This document shows, in pieces, positions 1 to 8,739 of a DNA stretch of 64,000 nt. The notes under the pieces are model-generated. The model had not been told where the DNA came from. It saw nothing but the letters and a program-made list of their open reading frames with translations, and did not search any database. Source of the DNA: Cristatella mucedo (lineage: Eukaryota; Bryozoa; Phylactolaemata; Cristatellidae); the NCBI GenBank assembly GCA_009760855.2, contig WPIO01000026.1:4634501-4698500 (forward strand), read 5' to 3'. The stretch's first letter is position 1. The number at the start of each line of letters is the position of its first letter. Position numbers and translations under genes: made by a program.

Positions 1-1731
1 ACAATCAAGACCAAATGCTGACATTCCTTTTACAATCAAATGAGAGTCGTATGCTTTCAAGTTGTGAATAAAGATTGGAAGTTTCCAGCTAATTTTTTTG
101 AATCTAAAAAGTGAATTACAAAGTTTATGTGCTGCTCCTCTAAACTTGCCTGTAAAATGACAGTGATCTCTTACTTTAAACTTTCCATTTACATCGTTAA
201 ATTCTTTTGTACAAATCCAGCATTTTGTAGAATCTTTAAATTGCTTATGAGTATCAGAATCAAAAATAATAGGTGCTTCAACGTGATTTAATAGCTTATT
301 TTTTAATTCGTTAGAAGTATTAATTATAAATTCTAATAGTAGTTCAACACAATCTTTCCCCCTGTTTAAAAACCTATCTATAACATTTCCATTAATATCA
401 ACAATAATAGCACATGAACCACATGGGACTTGTAACATATTAGTACATGTAACACTACATTTACCAGTTATTAATTTACTATTACAATAAGTTGGATTAA
501 TATTGTTAGATACTATACTTTCATAACAAACATCGCATGTCTTTACATTCAAACTCTCAAAATCTGCATAACAAACGTATGGAGACTTAATAAGTTTTTC
601 ATGGTCACTAAAACTTAAAAGTGTAGTATCTTTTGTTCGTCCTGTTTTCTTATTTTCAATAATACCAGGCATTTTTAATTTGGAATAACTAGAAGTAAGA
701 CCCTTACATAAATCTAAGTGATTCTGAAAATCTACATCTGAAAATAATTGATCAATACACCTGTGACAATAAAATACTGATCCTCCTTTACTAGATGTTC
801 TACAGAGACCACTGAAATTCTTTATAAACACATAATGACTTTTTTCGGATTTAGTTATCATCAGTAGATTAATATGTCTATCTGGAACCTCTAATTTTCT
901 TGATACAATTTTTAGAGGATATAAACCTGATTTTTCATTATATTCGTAAACATTTATACTAACATTAAATAGTTTACCAAGTTTTTTAACATCAATTACT
1001 TTGAGTGGCCATTCAAGTTGTGAAAGAGCTTCATTTAGTTCTTGATAATTACTACTGAATATATTAATTAAATCAATGTATCTCTCTGGATGTACACTTA
1101 CAGGATGTAGGAATCTTAATACACACCATAAAGCACAATATTTATCTTCATTCTTTATATTAACACAGCAGTGCTTCTTTGCTAAACCAGTTGGTAGTGG
1201 TAAATAGGAGGAACCAGCTCTAATAATATATTCACTAACATTAATCTCAAGACGTTTTACACCTATTAGCCTCCAACCAGAACCTGGATTCTTGTCAATC
1301 ATTTTATCTATTGATTCCTTTAAAGATTTTAATTGGTCTTTAATAATATTAGTATAATCAGATCTTTTAGCAACCGCAACCAATTTAGAACCTGTTACAA
1401 CACTATGTGAATGTGTGTCAGTTTGAGTGTGATATGAATGAATTGAAATCTTAGATTGTAATTTAAATGAAGAAAATTTAGTTGTTACTTCTTTTAACAC
1501 ATTATTATAACTTGGTATTATACTATTAAAGAAATCATCAATTTCAGTTGCAGAATAGTCTCTTCCTTTAAGAACATATCTTTCATGTTTTCCACTTGCT
1601 CCAACAAAATCTAATTTAAACTTATGAAGCCTAGAAGCAATACTTTTACTACGAGTTATGACATCAATATTCATTAGTCTTCTTGACTCACTGTAAAAAG
1701 AGTTTCCCTTTTGAGGACTTCTTCGGTACAT
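1..1731 (-). CDS. DNA polymerase B (adintovirus/Maverick-Polinton type), N-terminal part, runs off the window
   Basis: An uninterrupted frame of 577 codons is open from an ATG at 1731 (stop directly upstream at 1734-1732; a second in-frame ATG at 1674) to the window edge. It resembles the protein-primed family B polymerases of adintoviruses and Maverick/Polinton elements, which copy linear element DNA. Seen in order: an N-terminal region with the family pattern SGWRLIGVKRLE near residues 140-150; a C2H2-like zinc motif at about 322-343; exonuclease motif I (DFE) at 390-392; a Cys/His cluster at about 504-538 ending in DHCHFTGKFRGAAH; and exonuclease motif II (NLKAYD) at 557-562. The polymerase palm lies beyond the window. 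The stretch is far more AT-rich than its surroundings, as expected for a transferred or viral insertion. No stop or frameshift was found, so the copy may be young or under selection. It could be an integrated virus, a mobile element or a domesticated copy. Confidence 0.88.
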   Translation of the reverse strand, partial: MYRRSPQKGNSFYSESRRLMNIDVITRSKSIASRLHKFKLDFVGASGKHERYVLKGRDYSATEIDDFFNSIIPSYNNVLKEVTTKFSSFKLQSKISIHSYHTQTDTHSHSVVTGSKLVAVAKRSDYTNIIKDQLKSLKESIDKMIDKNPGSGWRLIGVKRLEINVSEYIIRAGSSYLPLPTGLAKKHCCVNIKNEDKYCALWCVLRFLHPVSVHPERYIDLINIFSSNYQELNEALSQLEWPLKVIDVKKLGKLFNVSINVYEYNEKSGLYPLKIVSRKLEVPDRHINLLMITKSEKSHYVFIKNFSGLCRTSSKGGSVFYCHRCIDQLFSDVDFQNHLDLCKGLTSSYSKLKMPGIIENKKTGRTKDTTLLSFSDHEKLIKSPYVCYADFESLNVKTCDVCYESIVSNNINPTYCNSKLITGKCSVTCTNMLQVPCGSCAIIVDINGNVIDRFLNRGKDCVELLLEFIINTSNELKNKLLNHVEAPIIFDSDTHKQFKDSTKCWICTKEFNDVNGKFKVRDHCHFTGKFRGAAHKLCNSLFRFKKISWKLPIFIHNLKAYDSHLIVKGMSAFGLDC

Positions 1732-1792
1732 CTATACTAAGTAGATTTATGTTCAAATAAAAAATCATAGGACACAATTTTTTGTGTTGGAG

Positions 1793-1895
1793 GAAAATTC
1801 CACTTTTAGGACAATTCCCCTTTTCAGGACACTGAATGTGAACGTAGTGAACATGAGTGTCCTGAAAGGGGAATTGTCCTAAAAGGGGAATTTTC
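1793..1895. repeat. Foldback (inverted) repeat, about 40-bp arms
   Basis: The left arm (1793 to about 1834) and right arm (about 1855 to 1895) are near-perfect reverse complements around a loop of about 20 bp. The arms contain GGACAATTCCCC and its complement. The repeat lies between the 5' end of the polymerase ORF and an LTR-like repeat. It could be a foldback MITE or part of a terminal repeat. No coding is seen. Confidence 0.75.
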
Positions 1896-1905
1896 TTACA
1901 ACAGC

Positions 1906-2428
1906 GCCTGCGAATAAAGCTCAGTAAAATCCCCAATTTGTGTGTCTCGCTCTCCAGTTCACGTCGCGGACTCACGACCCCCTTTAGTAACGGTAAGCAG
2001 GTCAGCGCCAGAAACGCTCGTTTCGTGGCGGCCAGCTTATTGCGCTTAGGTGCGCACCGAACGGCATTAGGAGTGTGGGCGTGCGGTCGCCGTCACGTGG
2101 TTCCGCCCCCCAGCCGACGTTTCGTTCGCCCAACCGGAACGCTCCTTACCGGCACGTGACGCGTTCCTTGCCGCGCAATTCACTTTCTGCCTACGCGTCG
2201 GCCTGCGCGCACGCTATCCACTCTCCTCTCCCTCTTAACACCCCGTGCTCCGGAGCAGCACGCACGACGGCTGCTAGATCGTATAATACAGCCGTCGTCG
2301 ACAACGCTTGTGGAGGCTTCGCTCTTCATCGCGCCGCCATCGCGCGCCCGCGAGCCCCAACCGGCGCTAGGTTACGCCGCTCGGTAAGCGGCAGGTCAAG
2401 CCTACCCCGCCGAGCCTTCGGCGTTACA
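1906..2428 (+). repeat. LTR-like repeat, copy A
   Basis: It shares two long blocks with 7313-7550. One starts at the AATAAAG-containing segment (1914) and runs through ATTGCGCTTAGG; the other covers 2363-2428 and ends in CGGCGTTACA. Copy A has about 290 bp between the blocks that copy B lacks. A polyadenylation-like AATAAAG and a terminal CA suggest the 3' part of an LTR in plus orientation. The G+C-rich ORFs here match no known protein. Confidence 0.6.
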
Positions 2429-2599
2429 GCATCCCACAAAGAGACACTCTGTGCTTGAGTCTCCTGGCGCGAGAGTGTTGACGACGTCGGCAAGTTCCAG
2501 TTTTCCCAAGCTTTTTTGTCAAGTTCCTCTAAGGCTCAACCTCTCCTTCCAGACTCATTGATGTGAAGGTCAGTGTTAGCCTACGTGAACTGCCTTGCC

Positions 2600-3107
2600 A
2601 CTAGGGCTACTGTGTACTTGTGTACACTTTGGTCACTCCAATCTATTTTCGGAAGACACTGGAGGAAAACAGGTAAGTGATACCCAGCACAGAAAACGAA
2701 AACTTGAGGAGAAGAGCGAAGCAAGCACGTCCAGCAAGGTACTAGACGGTTTCATGACGAAAACAAAGCGGGAGACATGGTGAAGACACAGGAAAACAGC
2801 AGGAAAATGTTGATAATCGCGGAGGGAATAAGAAAGACCAGTTTGAGGAGGACAAAAGGAAGCGGAAGGAAAAAGAAAGGACAAAAGGAAGCAGGACGGA
2901 GGTAATTGCAGGAAAATGGAAGATGAGGAAAATAGTGAAGGCAGAAGGCAAGATAGCACTGGAGAAGCAAACAGCTGTCTGCTAGGCGAAAGCTTCATTA
3001 AAAGAAAATTTCGTGCCGGGAAGACGGAGACAGTCACCATTGGACTGCCTGGGGATGCAAGCACTACCACAAGTGAAGAAGATACCGAGTCTATTGCTCT
3101 ACTTCCC
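2600..3107 (+). pseudogene. Possible N-terminal remnant of a hAT (ZMYM1-like) transposase
   Basis: A Lys/Arg/Glu-rich plus-strand reading (about 2690-2780, containing RKRKLEEKSEASTSSK) resembles the charged leader often found in ZMYM1-type hAT proteins. It is broken by stops from 2783 onward. The link to the better-supported remnant at 3570-4945 rests on position and composition only. Confidence 0.3.
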
Positions 3108-3291
3108 ATTTGCATGCTGACCCAGTGCATGTAACCCCTAACCATGTTATTCATTTTGTTTGTTTTTCAAGCATGATTTTACTTACAATTCAATTGCGTA
3201 TCACTTTGCAGCAAATTTAAAGCGCCTAGAAAGAGATTAAGTTCTCTGAGGGCGCTTTATCAAGTGCAATATTATTATTATTATTATTATT
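3108..3291 (+). mobile_element. L2-like LINE 3' end (UTR, tail and ATT repeat)
   Basis: This is the 3' UTR and tail of the window's commonest LINE. It has CCCTAACCATG, then GCAGCAAAT, AAAGCGCCTAGAAAGAG, TTAAGTTCTCTGAGGGCGCT and a terminal (ATT)n run. It closely matches 53570-53664, so both are probably young. It separates two parts of the hAT remnant. Confidence 0.85.
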
Positions 3292-3569
3292 CCCAAGTGC
3301 TGACCTTGAAGGATATTTTCTACCGGAAGTTTGACCAAACCTCTGTTTTACTCGTCATCAAACTGAACTAGTACTGAGAGGATCAAGCCTGTTTCAGAAG
3401 GGCCCGTCTGCTGGAAAAGGTGGTCAAGCTATGCGCACAGCCTGATTCGAGAGGTAACTTGCTAATGGGCATGAAGTTAGCAGGACCTGGCTGGTCTACT
3501 CTCAATCGGGACAGTCTGCCCGTGGCTTCTGTTGTTTGCACTTCCTTCCTATATCCACACAAAATTCCC

Positions 3570-4945
3570 AATCTTCCCTTGAATTGGCTTATGAATTTTG
3601 TAGAGGAAACCCGTAAGCTAATTGCCCACGAAATATGCCCTTCATACCGTCAGGCTTTCGCCACATGGAAACAAGTAGAGAGGAGACTTCTGGAAGGAAG
3701 TGGAATAGACACTGCTATTAAGGCGAAAATCTTATCGGAAAAGCAACGCTGGCAAGAAGCTCTAAAGAGAGCTTGCAGCTGCATCAAGTTTTCGATTTCT
3801 CAAACCTGGGATTGCGTGGTCACCAAGAGAGTCGTAGCCTGACTGGTGAGAAAAAACTGGAAACTTCTTAGGACGTCTTCATCGTCTAGCTCAGTGTGGT
3901 TCTCTTCTGCAATCACACCTGGACCACGCCAGAAATAATCCAAAGTCAATCTCTTATCTGTCTCCGAAAACCCAAAATCAGTTCCTTAGTATACTTGCAT
4001 CCACATTTAGAGACAAGCTACTCTGTGGCATACGGCGAAATAAGTACTGCGGACTTACGTTTGCCTCAACTCTTGACTTGGCACACCGCGAGCAGATGTC
4101 TGAGATTATTAGACATGTCGATGCTGATTTTGCCAACAAAACAGCCATCATAAAAGAGTCTTTTCGGCGCTTTCTTCAAATCTGCACCACAGATTCCGCA
4201 GCAATTGAGGGTCTCATCTGGGAAAACCTCGAGTCTGACCAAATTTCCTTGCAAGATAACAGGTCGCAGTGCTACTACGACTCAGCAATCGTGTATGGCC
4301 ATTTTTCAGGTGTCAAAAAGATAATACTGTCCAGAAATAAGAAGGCAATTTTTGTAAACTGTGATATCCACAGCTTCAGCCTGGAAAGAGTTCATGCTGC
4401 AAGTCAAGATTCTGCTGTCATCACCTTTTTTGGAACAATAGAGAGCGCCTACTTATTCTTTTCACGACCAACTCTGAGGTGGAAAGAACTAAATAAAGTC
4501 TTAGCCATCAGTGTCAGAGGTGACTCTGCAACAAGGTGGAGTCCAAAACAAGGAGGCTGTAAAACCTATCAATGGTAGATTGAACAGTAGGTCATTTGGA
4601 GCAACTGTCTGAGGACACAAGTGGAAAATTTGAAACAAGAAGGGAAGCTGGTAGTCTCCTACATTGTATTTTGAACTTTAAATTTTTGGATGTGCTGTCA
4701 TTTGGTGCAGCATCTTAAGGAAGATTGAACACGATCAGAAAATACTCAAGGATCTAAATATGAAAATCAAAGATGCCCCTTGTGATCTCCACTCTCTTGA
4801 GATTGATTTGTCAAGACTTTGAAAAAACCTATACCAACAATCACTACTAGATGCCAAAAGAAGATGCGAATTGTGGGGAGTTGTAGTTGAACGAAGAATC
4901 TTCCGAAGGACAGTGATGCGTAGAGAACTTTCTCTGGTTTAATGG
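3570..4945 (+). pseudogene. Decayed hAT-superfamily transposase (ZMYM1/DUF4371-like)
   Basis: Overlapping plus-strand frames give the ordered blocks of ZMYM1-type hAT transposases. About 3590-3840 holds a W-K-x-x-E-R-R-L-x-x-G block followed by WQEALKRACSCIKF. About 3850-4077 continues in a shifted frame (LDHARNNPKS and FRDKLLCGIRRNKY). 4078-4578 has the REQMSEIIRHVD segment, SLQDNRSQCYYDSA, a degenerate copy of the catalytic-core NCRGQxYDxA motif, and a degraded CDIHSFSL in place of the usual C-x-H-x-L-N-L. Weak similarity continues to about 4945. Frameshifts and stops show that it is dead. Intact members bind terminal inverted repeats and move DNA by cut and paste. Confidence 0.75.
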
Positions 4946-5120
4946 TTTTGCGGTAGTATGGTTTTATCTGTTTATGGGTCATATGGGATCATGGTTGAAA
5001 GAATCAGGGTTTTACAAGGGTGAGTCACCGCCTGGACGAGGAGCAGGCAGTGGGAAACAGGATGGAGGGCAGAACGGCTGTCTGGTGTAACGCTCGGAGT
5101 GTTGACGGAATACACCACGG
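4946..5120. other. Unassigned spacer
   Basis: Between the hAT remnant and the LTR that starts at 5121 I see no coding pattern or repeat. Confidence 0.6.
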
Positions 5121-5397
5121 TGTTACGTGACAGTGTCTTCGGCGGCGGCTGCTCTAATGGAGTCTCACGGAGACACGAAGACACGAGCGGGCGAACGCGA
5201 GCGGTGAACGAGACTCTCGTCTTTATTCCACCCAGCGGGTACGTATACTAGCTGGGGCTGACTCACCACAGATAAGGGAGTGCATCTGTGGTGGGCCACA
5301 TGCTTACGTCAAAGGCTGCACTGAGTCAATGGTTCACCATCCGCCGCCGCAGGCGGGGCATACCTCAGCGGTCGAGAAGCAACGGGCGCACACAACA
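5121..5397 (-). repeat. 3' LTR of element 1
   Basis: On the minus strand this 277-bp unit begins TGTTGTGTGCG directly after a polypurine tract and ends GTCACGTAACA, so it has TG...CA ends. It carries an AATAAAG polyadenylation signal. Its last 100 bases or so repeat at 8009-8104, the remnant of the other LTR. Confidence 0.72.
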
Positions 5398-5410
5398 TCC
5401 CTTCCCCCAT
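5398..5410 (-). promoter_or_regulatory. Polypurine tract of element 1
   Basis: The minus-strand sequence ATGGGGGAAGGGA abuts the LTR start. This is where plus-strand DNA synthesis is primed in LTR retroelements. Confidence 0.65.
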
Positions 5411-5699
5411 AGAAAACAGATATCATAGTCACAACATTTAAGGATTTCGACACGCTTAACCGGCGTGCCGGCTACGTGACCGCCATTCGCAGGAGGCCCA
5501 GTCAGCTCTGCCCTCGCGAGGAGCGGGTCATAGGTGCTGCCCACTTTTCGGCGAATCTGGGACACCGCTCCCACAGTCATGCGGCTCCCGCAGGTCAGCT
5601 TCGTTCGGGCCCCGATGGCTGGTCTCAGGCGCTCGTCGCCGGCTGATCCGGCCCTGTGAAGAATACTCCCGCTTATTAATAGGGCCACGTCATTCTCAG

Positions 5700-6130
5700 A
5701 GCTCTACTCCGCCGAGTCGATCTCGTGGATCCTCTGCGCTCGGCAGTGCGACGCTCGTGCGGGTGCTTTCCACCACTAAGACGCTCTCACTAAGTGACGT
5801 CTCCGCCGAGACGCCTCTCTCAAGGGTGCTGTTCGTCACCGCGACGCTCTCGCCGCTGTACATCGCTGCTGCGATTCGCCGCCAAGATGTCGCTCTCGAG
5901 GGCCACTTTCGCTTCCTCGCAGGATAGTATTGCCTCGCTGCTGACCGAAATCTCGCGGTGCTCCTCTGTACTCTGGACCGAGACGCTTGTGCGGGTGCTC
6001 TCCACCACCAAAAAGCTCTAGCCGCTTCACGTCGCCGCCGAGAGGTCGCTCTCACGGGCGCTCTTCGTCGCAGCGACGCTCTCATCGGCCGCCTGCGCCT
6101 CGTCGAAGGCTACTGTCGCAACACCGAGTA
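5700..6130 (-). pseudogene. Repetitive Ser/Val/Glu-rich coding region of element 1
   Basis: Minus-strand frames contain recurring VVESTRTSV segments, at about 5745-5800 and 5975-6030, with SESV and SAE blocks between. The reading frame changes several times. The layout recalls the heptad-repeat region of the element at 14011-16407, but the residues differ. No known domain was recognised. Confidence 0.45.
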
Positions 6131-6478
6131 CCGCTATAGCATCGCCGCTGGAAGCCGTCACATGCCCGGCCTCCGTCTCCGGCTGCTGCCGCTACGCAGT
6201 TACTTTTTTTTGGGTGCTCTTCGGTTGTTACGGCTACTAGGTCGGAAGTAGTCCCGTATCCGCTTCCTCCCTCAGTACTGCAGTCGGATGGCTGCGGCAG
6301 CTGTATTGTAGCGCCCTGTTGGCCTTGGCTGAATTTTAGCGCGAACAAGAGCTGTTCAGAGGCGGGCTAGAACTCCTTTGTCCTGGAGCAGTGAGCCAGA
6401 GACGAGCGTCAGTGCGGTTAGAGAGGAAGCGCTTAAGAGCAAGCCAAGAAGCTCTGACCAGCTGTGGCGAGTCGGCCT

Positions 6479-6740
6479 TTAGAATTGGTCCGATACCCGC
6501 GGGAGCTGCTGATTGATGTTGGCTGGCCTGTCAACCTTCGCCATCACTCTGTCCAAAAAGAATCGTCTGGAACCCATTCGCCATTCAAGCTGGACAGATG
6601 GGACATTCCAGTGGCCTAGTGCCGGTATTAATTTCTTACCGTAATGGGCCCTGGTGTCGGGCCCAATACCACTAAGCTCTTGCCCCATTGTCTCAGCTAA
6701 GTATTTAGGAGTCGAGCGAAGCTCGCTCTGGGTCTTTAGT
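6479..6740 (-). pseudogene. Possible retroelement aspartic-protease-like remnant
   Basis: The minus-strand frame contains NVPSVQLEWRMGSRRFFLDR followed by VMAKVDRPA. That loosely matches the end of Ty3-type proteases (a hydrophobic strand before an I-L-G-x-D region). A clear catalytic DTG is missing; PDTRAHYG is the nearest candidate. The call depends on its place inside element 1. Confidence 0.3.
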
Positions 6741-7009
6741 ATCTTCGTGTCTTTGGTCCGGCTCTGCGCTTCGACGCCGTCGGGCACTCGTTTCTCTGAA
6801 AGCGAGGGAGGAGGGTGGGCTGTCAGCCGGCGATTGACGGAACAGGACGAGACAGCGCTAGGAGGATTCGGTGGACCCCACCGAATACGGTCGTATCGCG
6901 CCCGAGCTGGCATTTTGTGATTCTTTTGTGTTTTGTGTATGCGCGCTAGCACGCGGTCTCGGCTTAGGGATTTTCCGGTGCGAGCTAGACGTAGTTGATG
7001 TGTGTGGAG

Positions 7010-7247
7010 CCCTAGTTCTCCGGTTAGGGTTTAGGCTCTGGCTCGGGCTCCGTCTATTTGGGTCGTTTCCCATTATACACGTAAGCAGCCCCAGTGTGGA
7101 GAAGTATTCCCTTCGCAAGAGTGCTTGAGGTGGCGTGTGTGGAGTATTCCTGCCGCACTGGTGGAAACCGAGTTCTAGTTCTCCGGTCAGGGTTTAGGCT
7201 CGGGTTCGCGCTTCAGTGTGGAGAAGTATTCCCTCCGCAAGAGTGTT
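7010..7247 (+). repeat. Imperfect tandem duplication inside copy B region
   Basis: The block with TTCTCCGGT, AGGGTTTAGGCTC and GTGTGGAGAAGTATTCCC occurs twice, at about 7016-7117 and 7178-7247. The copies differ by substitutions and an indel. Tandem units like this are common in the U3 part of LTRs. Confidence 0.55.
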
Positions 7248-7312
7248 GGTGCTGTTGAGAGCGTGCGAGGAGTGTGGAGATAAAACTGAGCTAGACGCGC
7301 AGCGACTTTGTG

Positions 7313-7550
7313 CGCTTGCGAATAAAGGAATAAAGTTCAGTAAAATTCCCAATTTGTGTGTCTCGCTTTCCAATTCACGCCACGGACTCACGACCCCTTT
7401 AGTAACGGTAAGCAGGCCAGCGCCAGAAACGCTCGTTTCGTGGCGGCCAGCTTATTGCGCTTAGGCGCGCACCGAACGTCATTAGGCGCTAGGCTACGCC
7501 GCTAGGTAAGCGGCAGGTCAAGCCTACCCCGCCGAGCCTTCGGCGTTGCA
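7313..7550 (+). repeat. LTR-like repeat, copy B, inserted in the gag of element 1
   Basis: It matches 1906-2428 (copy A) in both terminal blocks and ends CGGCGTTGCA. It contains AATAAAG polyadenylation-like signals and lies in plus orientation, opposite to element 1. The gag reading of element 1 stops exactly at its edge (7551), so it looks like a later insertion. Its 5' boundary is uncertain and may lie near 6940. Confidence 0.6.
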
Positions 7551-7995
7551 GTATGAGTTCCGCTCGTCTGTCCGGCTCTTTCTGTCGGGCAGTTGACGAT
7601 GGGATCGACCGGTGGTGGAGTTGGCTCGTCGCCTAACTTTGTTCCAGTCTCGGCAACGGCGAGCTGCTCCTGCTCCAGCAGAAACCTCTCGACCTCAAGC
7701 TCGGCATCCTCATACGTCAACCACGTGAACGTCAGAATGAATTCGTTTCTCAGCTTGTGATAGTTTTGTATCACTTTTGCCGGCTGTCCACCCCAAACGT
7801 GTATCGCGTTATCGCCTAGGCACACTGGCACAGCATATTTTAGCGGCATCGCAATCCTAAACCTTGCACGGCCTTCTCAAGCGTTAGAAGCCAAGGCATA
7901 AAGTGCTCTCCGCCGTTAAAAATTTCGTACCTCAATGTCGGCGTCCCGTCTAGGCCATAGAAGGTTTGATACTCTGTTCGGCAGGAGTGAACCAT
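7551..7995 (-). pseudogene. Gag-like (capsid) fragment of element 1
   Basis: Starting at ATG 7995, the minus strand reads a Ty3/gypsy-style capsid pattern: FNGGEHFMPWLLTLEKAV. After a +1 shift near 7870 it continues with YAVPVCLGDNAIHVWGGQPA and LRNEFILTF. The pattern F-x-G ... W-L-x-x-x-E ... L-G-x-x-A-x-x-x-W ... L-x-x-x-F is typical of retrotransposon Gag, which forms the particle that packages element RNA. The end is cut by copy B. Confidence 0.7.
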
Positions 7996-8104
7996 TCTCC
8001 GCTACCAGTGTAATGTGACAAGTGTCTCCGGCGGCGGCTGTTATAATGGAGTCTCGCGGAGACACGATCGGGTGAACGTAAGCGGTGAACGAGACTTTCG
8101 TCTT
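7991..8104 (-). repeat. Remnant 5' LTR and primer-binding site of element 1
   Basis: 8104-8009 repeats the last part of the LTR at 5121-5397 (TCGTTCACCGCTTACGTTCA through CACATTACA). One base later, TGGTAGCGGAGAATGG begins, in the position and with the TGG start of a tRNA primer-binding site. Its start overlaps the Gag ATG. The tRNA was not identified. Confidence 0.65.
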
Positions 8105-8274
8105 AGTGGTTAGCTTTAAACTCAGACTGGAACTTACTAGCTAAGTTTGAGGTCTCAATATAAGAGTTCAGCCGTTCTGCTATAACTCTTTCCCGTGCCT
8201 TTTGTAGAAACACATGAGCGGAGACTGGACGGAAGAAGCTCAAGTTCTCTTGGTCTAGCGTTGCTTTCTTTATA

Positions 8275-8530
8275 ATAAGAATAATAATAATAATAATGCA
8301 CTTGATAAAGCGCCCTCAGAGAACTCAATCTCTTTCTAGGCGCTTTAAATTTGCTGCAAGGGAAACGCGATTGAATGGTGAGTAATATCATGCTTGATAA
8401 ACAACATGAATAACAAGGTTAGGAGTGACATGCACAGGGTTAGCATGTAAGTGTGGTTAGTGGCAGCATGCACAGTGTCAGCACGCATGAGCACATGAAG
8501 GACGAATCACAGGCACTCACTAAATGCTGT
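8275..8530 (-). mobile_element. L2-like LINE 3' end, reverse orientation
   Basis: The (AAT)n run, the tail complement (GCGCCCTCAGAGAACTCAAT, then CTTTCTAGGCGCTTTAAAT) and the 3' UTR with repeated GGTTAGTGG segments are all present. It faces the copy at 8740-10135 head to head. Confidence 0.85.
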
Positions 8531-8739
8531 CCTAAATAGGTGTGGTTTTTAGTTTCTTTTGTCAATTAGCTTTGATTATATAAATAAATATCACCGTGCT
8601 CGTAAGACTACTTTTCGTGGCTATTTCATCAGTGGTATCCTATTCCAAGTCAGTTGTCGAATTAAGCGGTCAAAATCGCGGGCCTCGGATAATGAACCAA
8701 TTTTTTCAGAGGGGCCAGAAAACCACAATACAATGGTGC

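Larger units (their letters stand above)
5121..8104 (-). mobile_element. Decayed LTR retroelement, minus strand (element 1)
   Basis: Read on the minus strand the order is: remnant of the 5' LTR (8104-8009), primer-binding-like site (from 8007), Gag ORF (7995-7551), an inserted LTR-like repeat (copy B), a protease-like stretch (about 6700-6479), a repetitive Ser/Val-rich coding region (about 6130-5700), a polypurine tract (5410-5398) and a complete 3' LTR (5397-5121). No reverse transcriptase or integrase is recognisable. Frameshifts make it inactive. Confidence 0.65.

Noticed and set aside
1688-1975. 95-codon minus-strand ORF overlapping the polymerase start
   Set aside because: It runs through the foldback repeat and the LTR-like repeat in another frame and has no recognisable domain.
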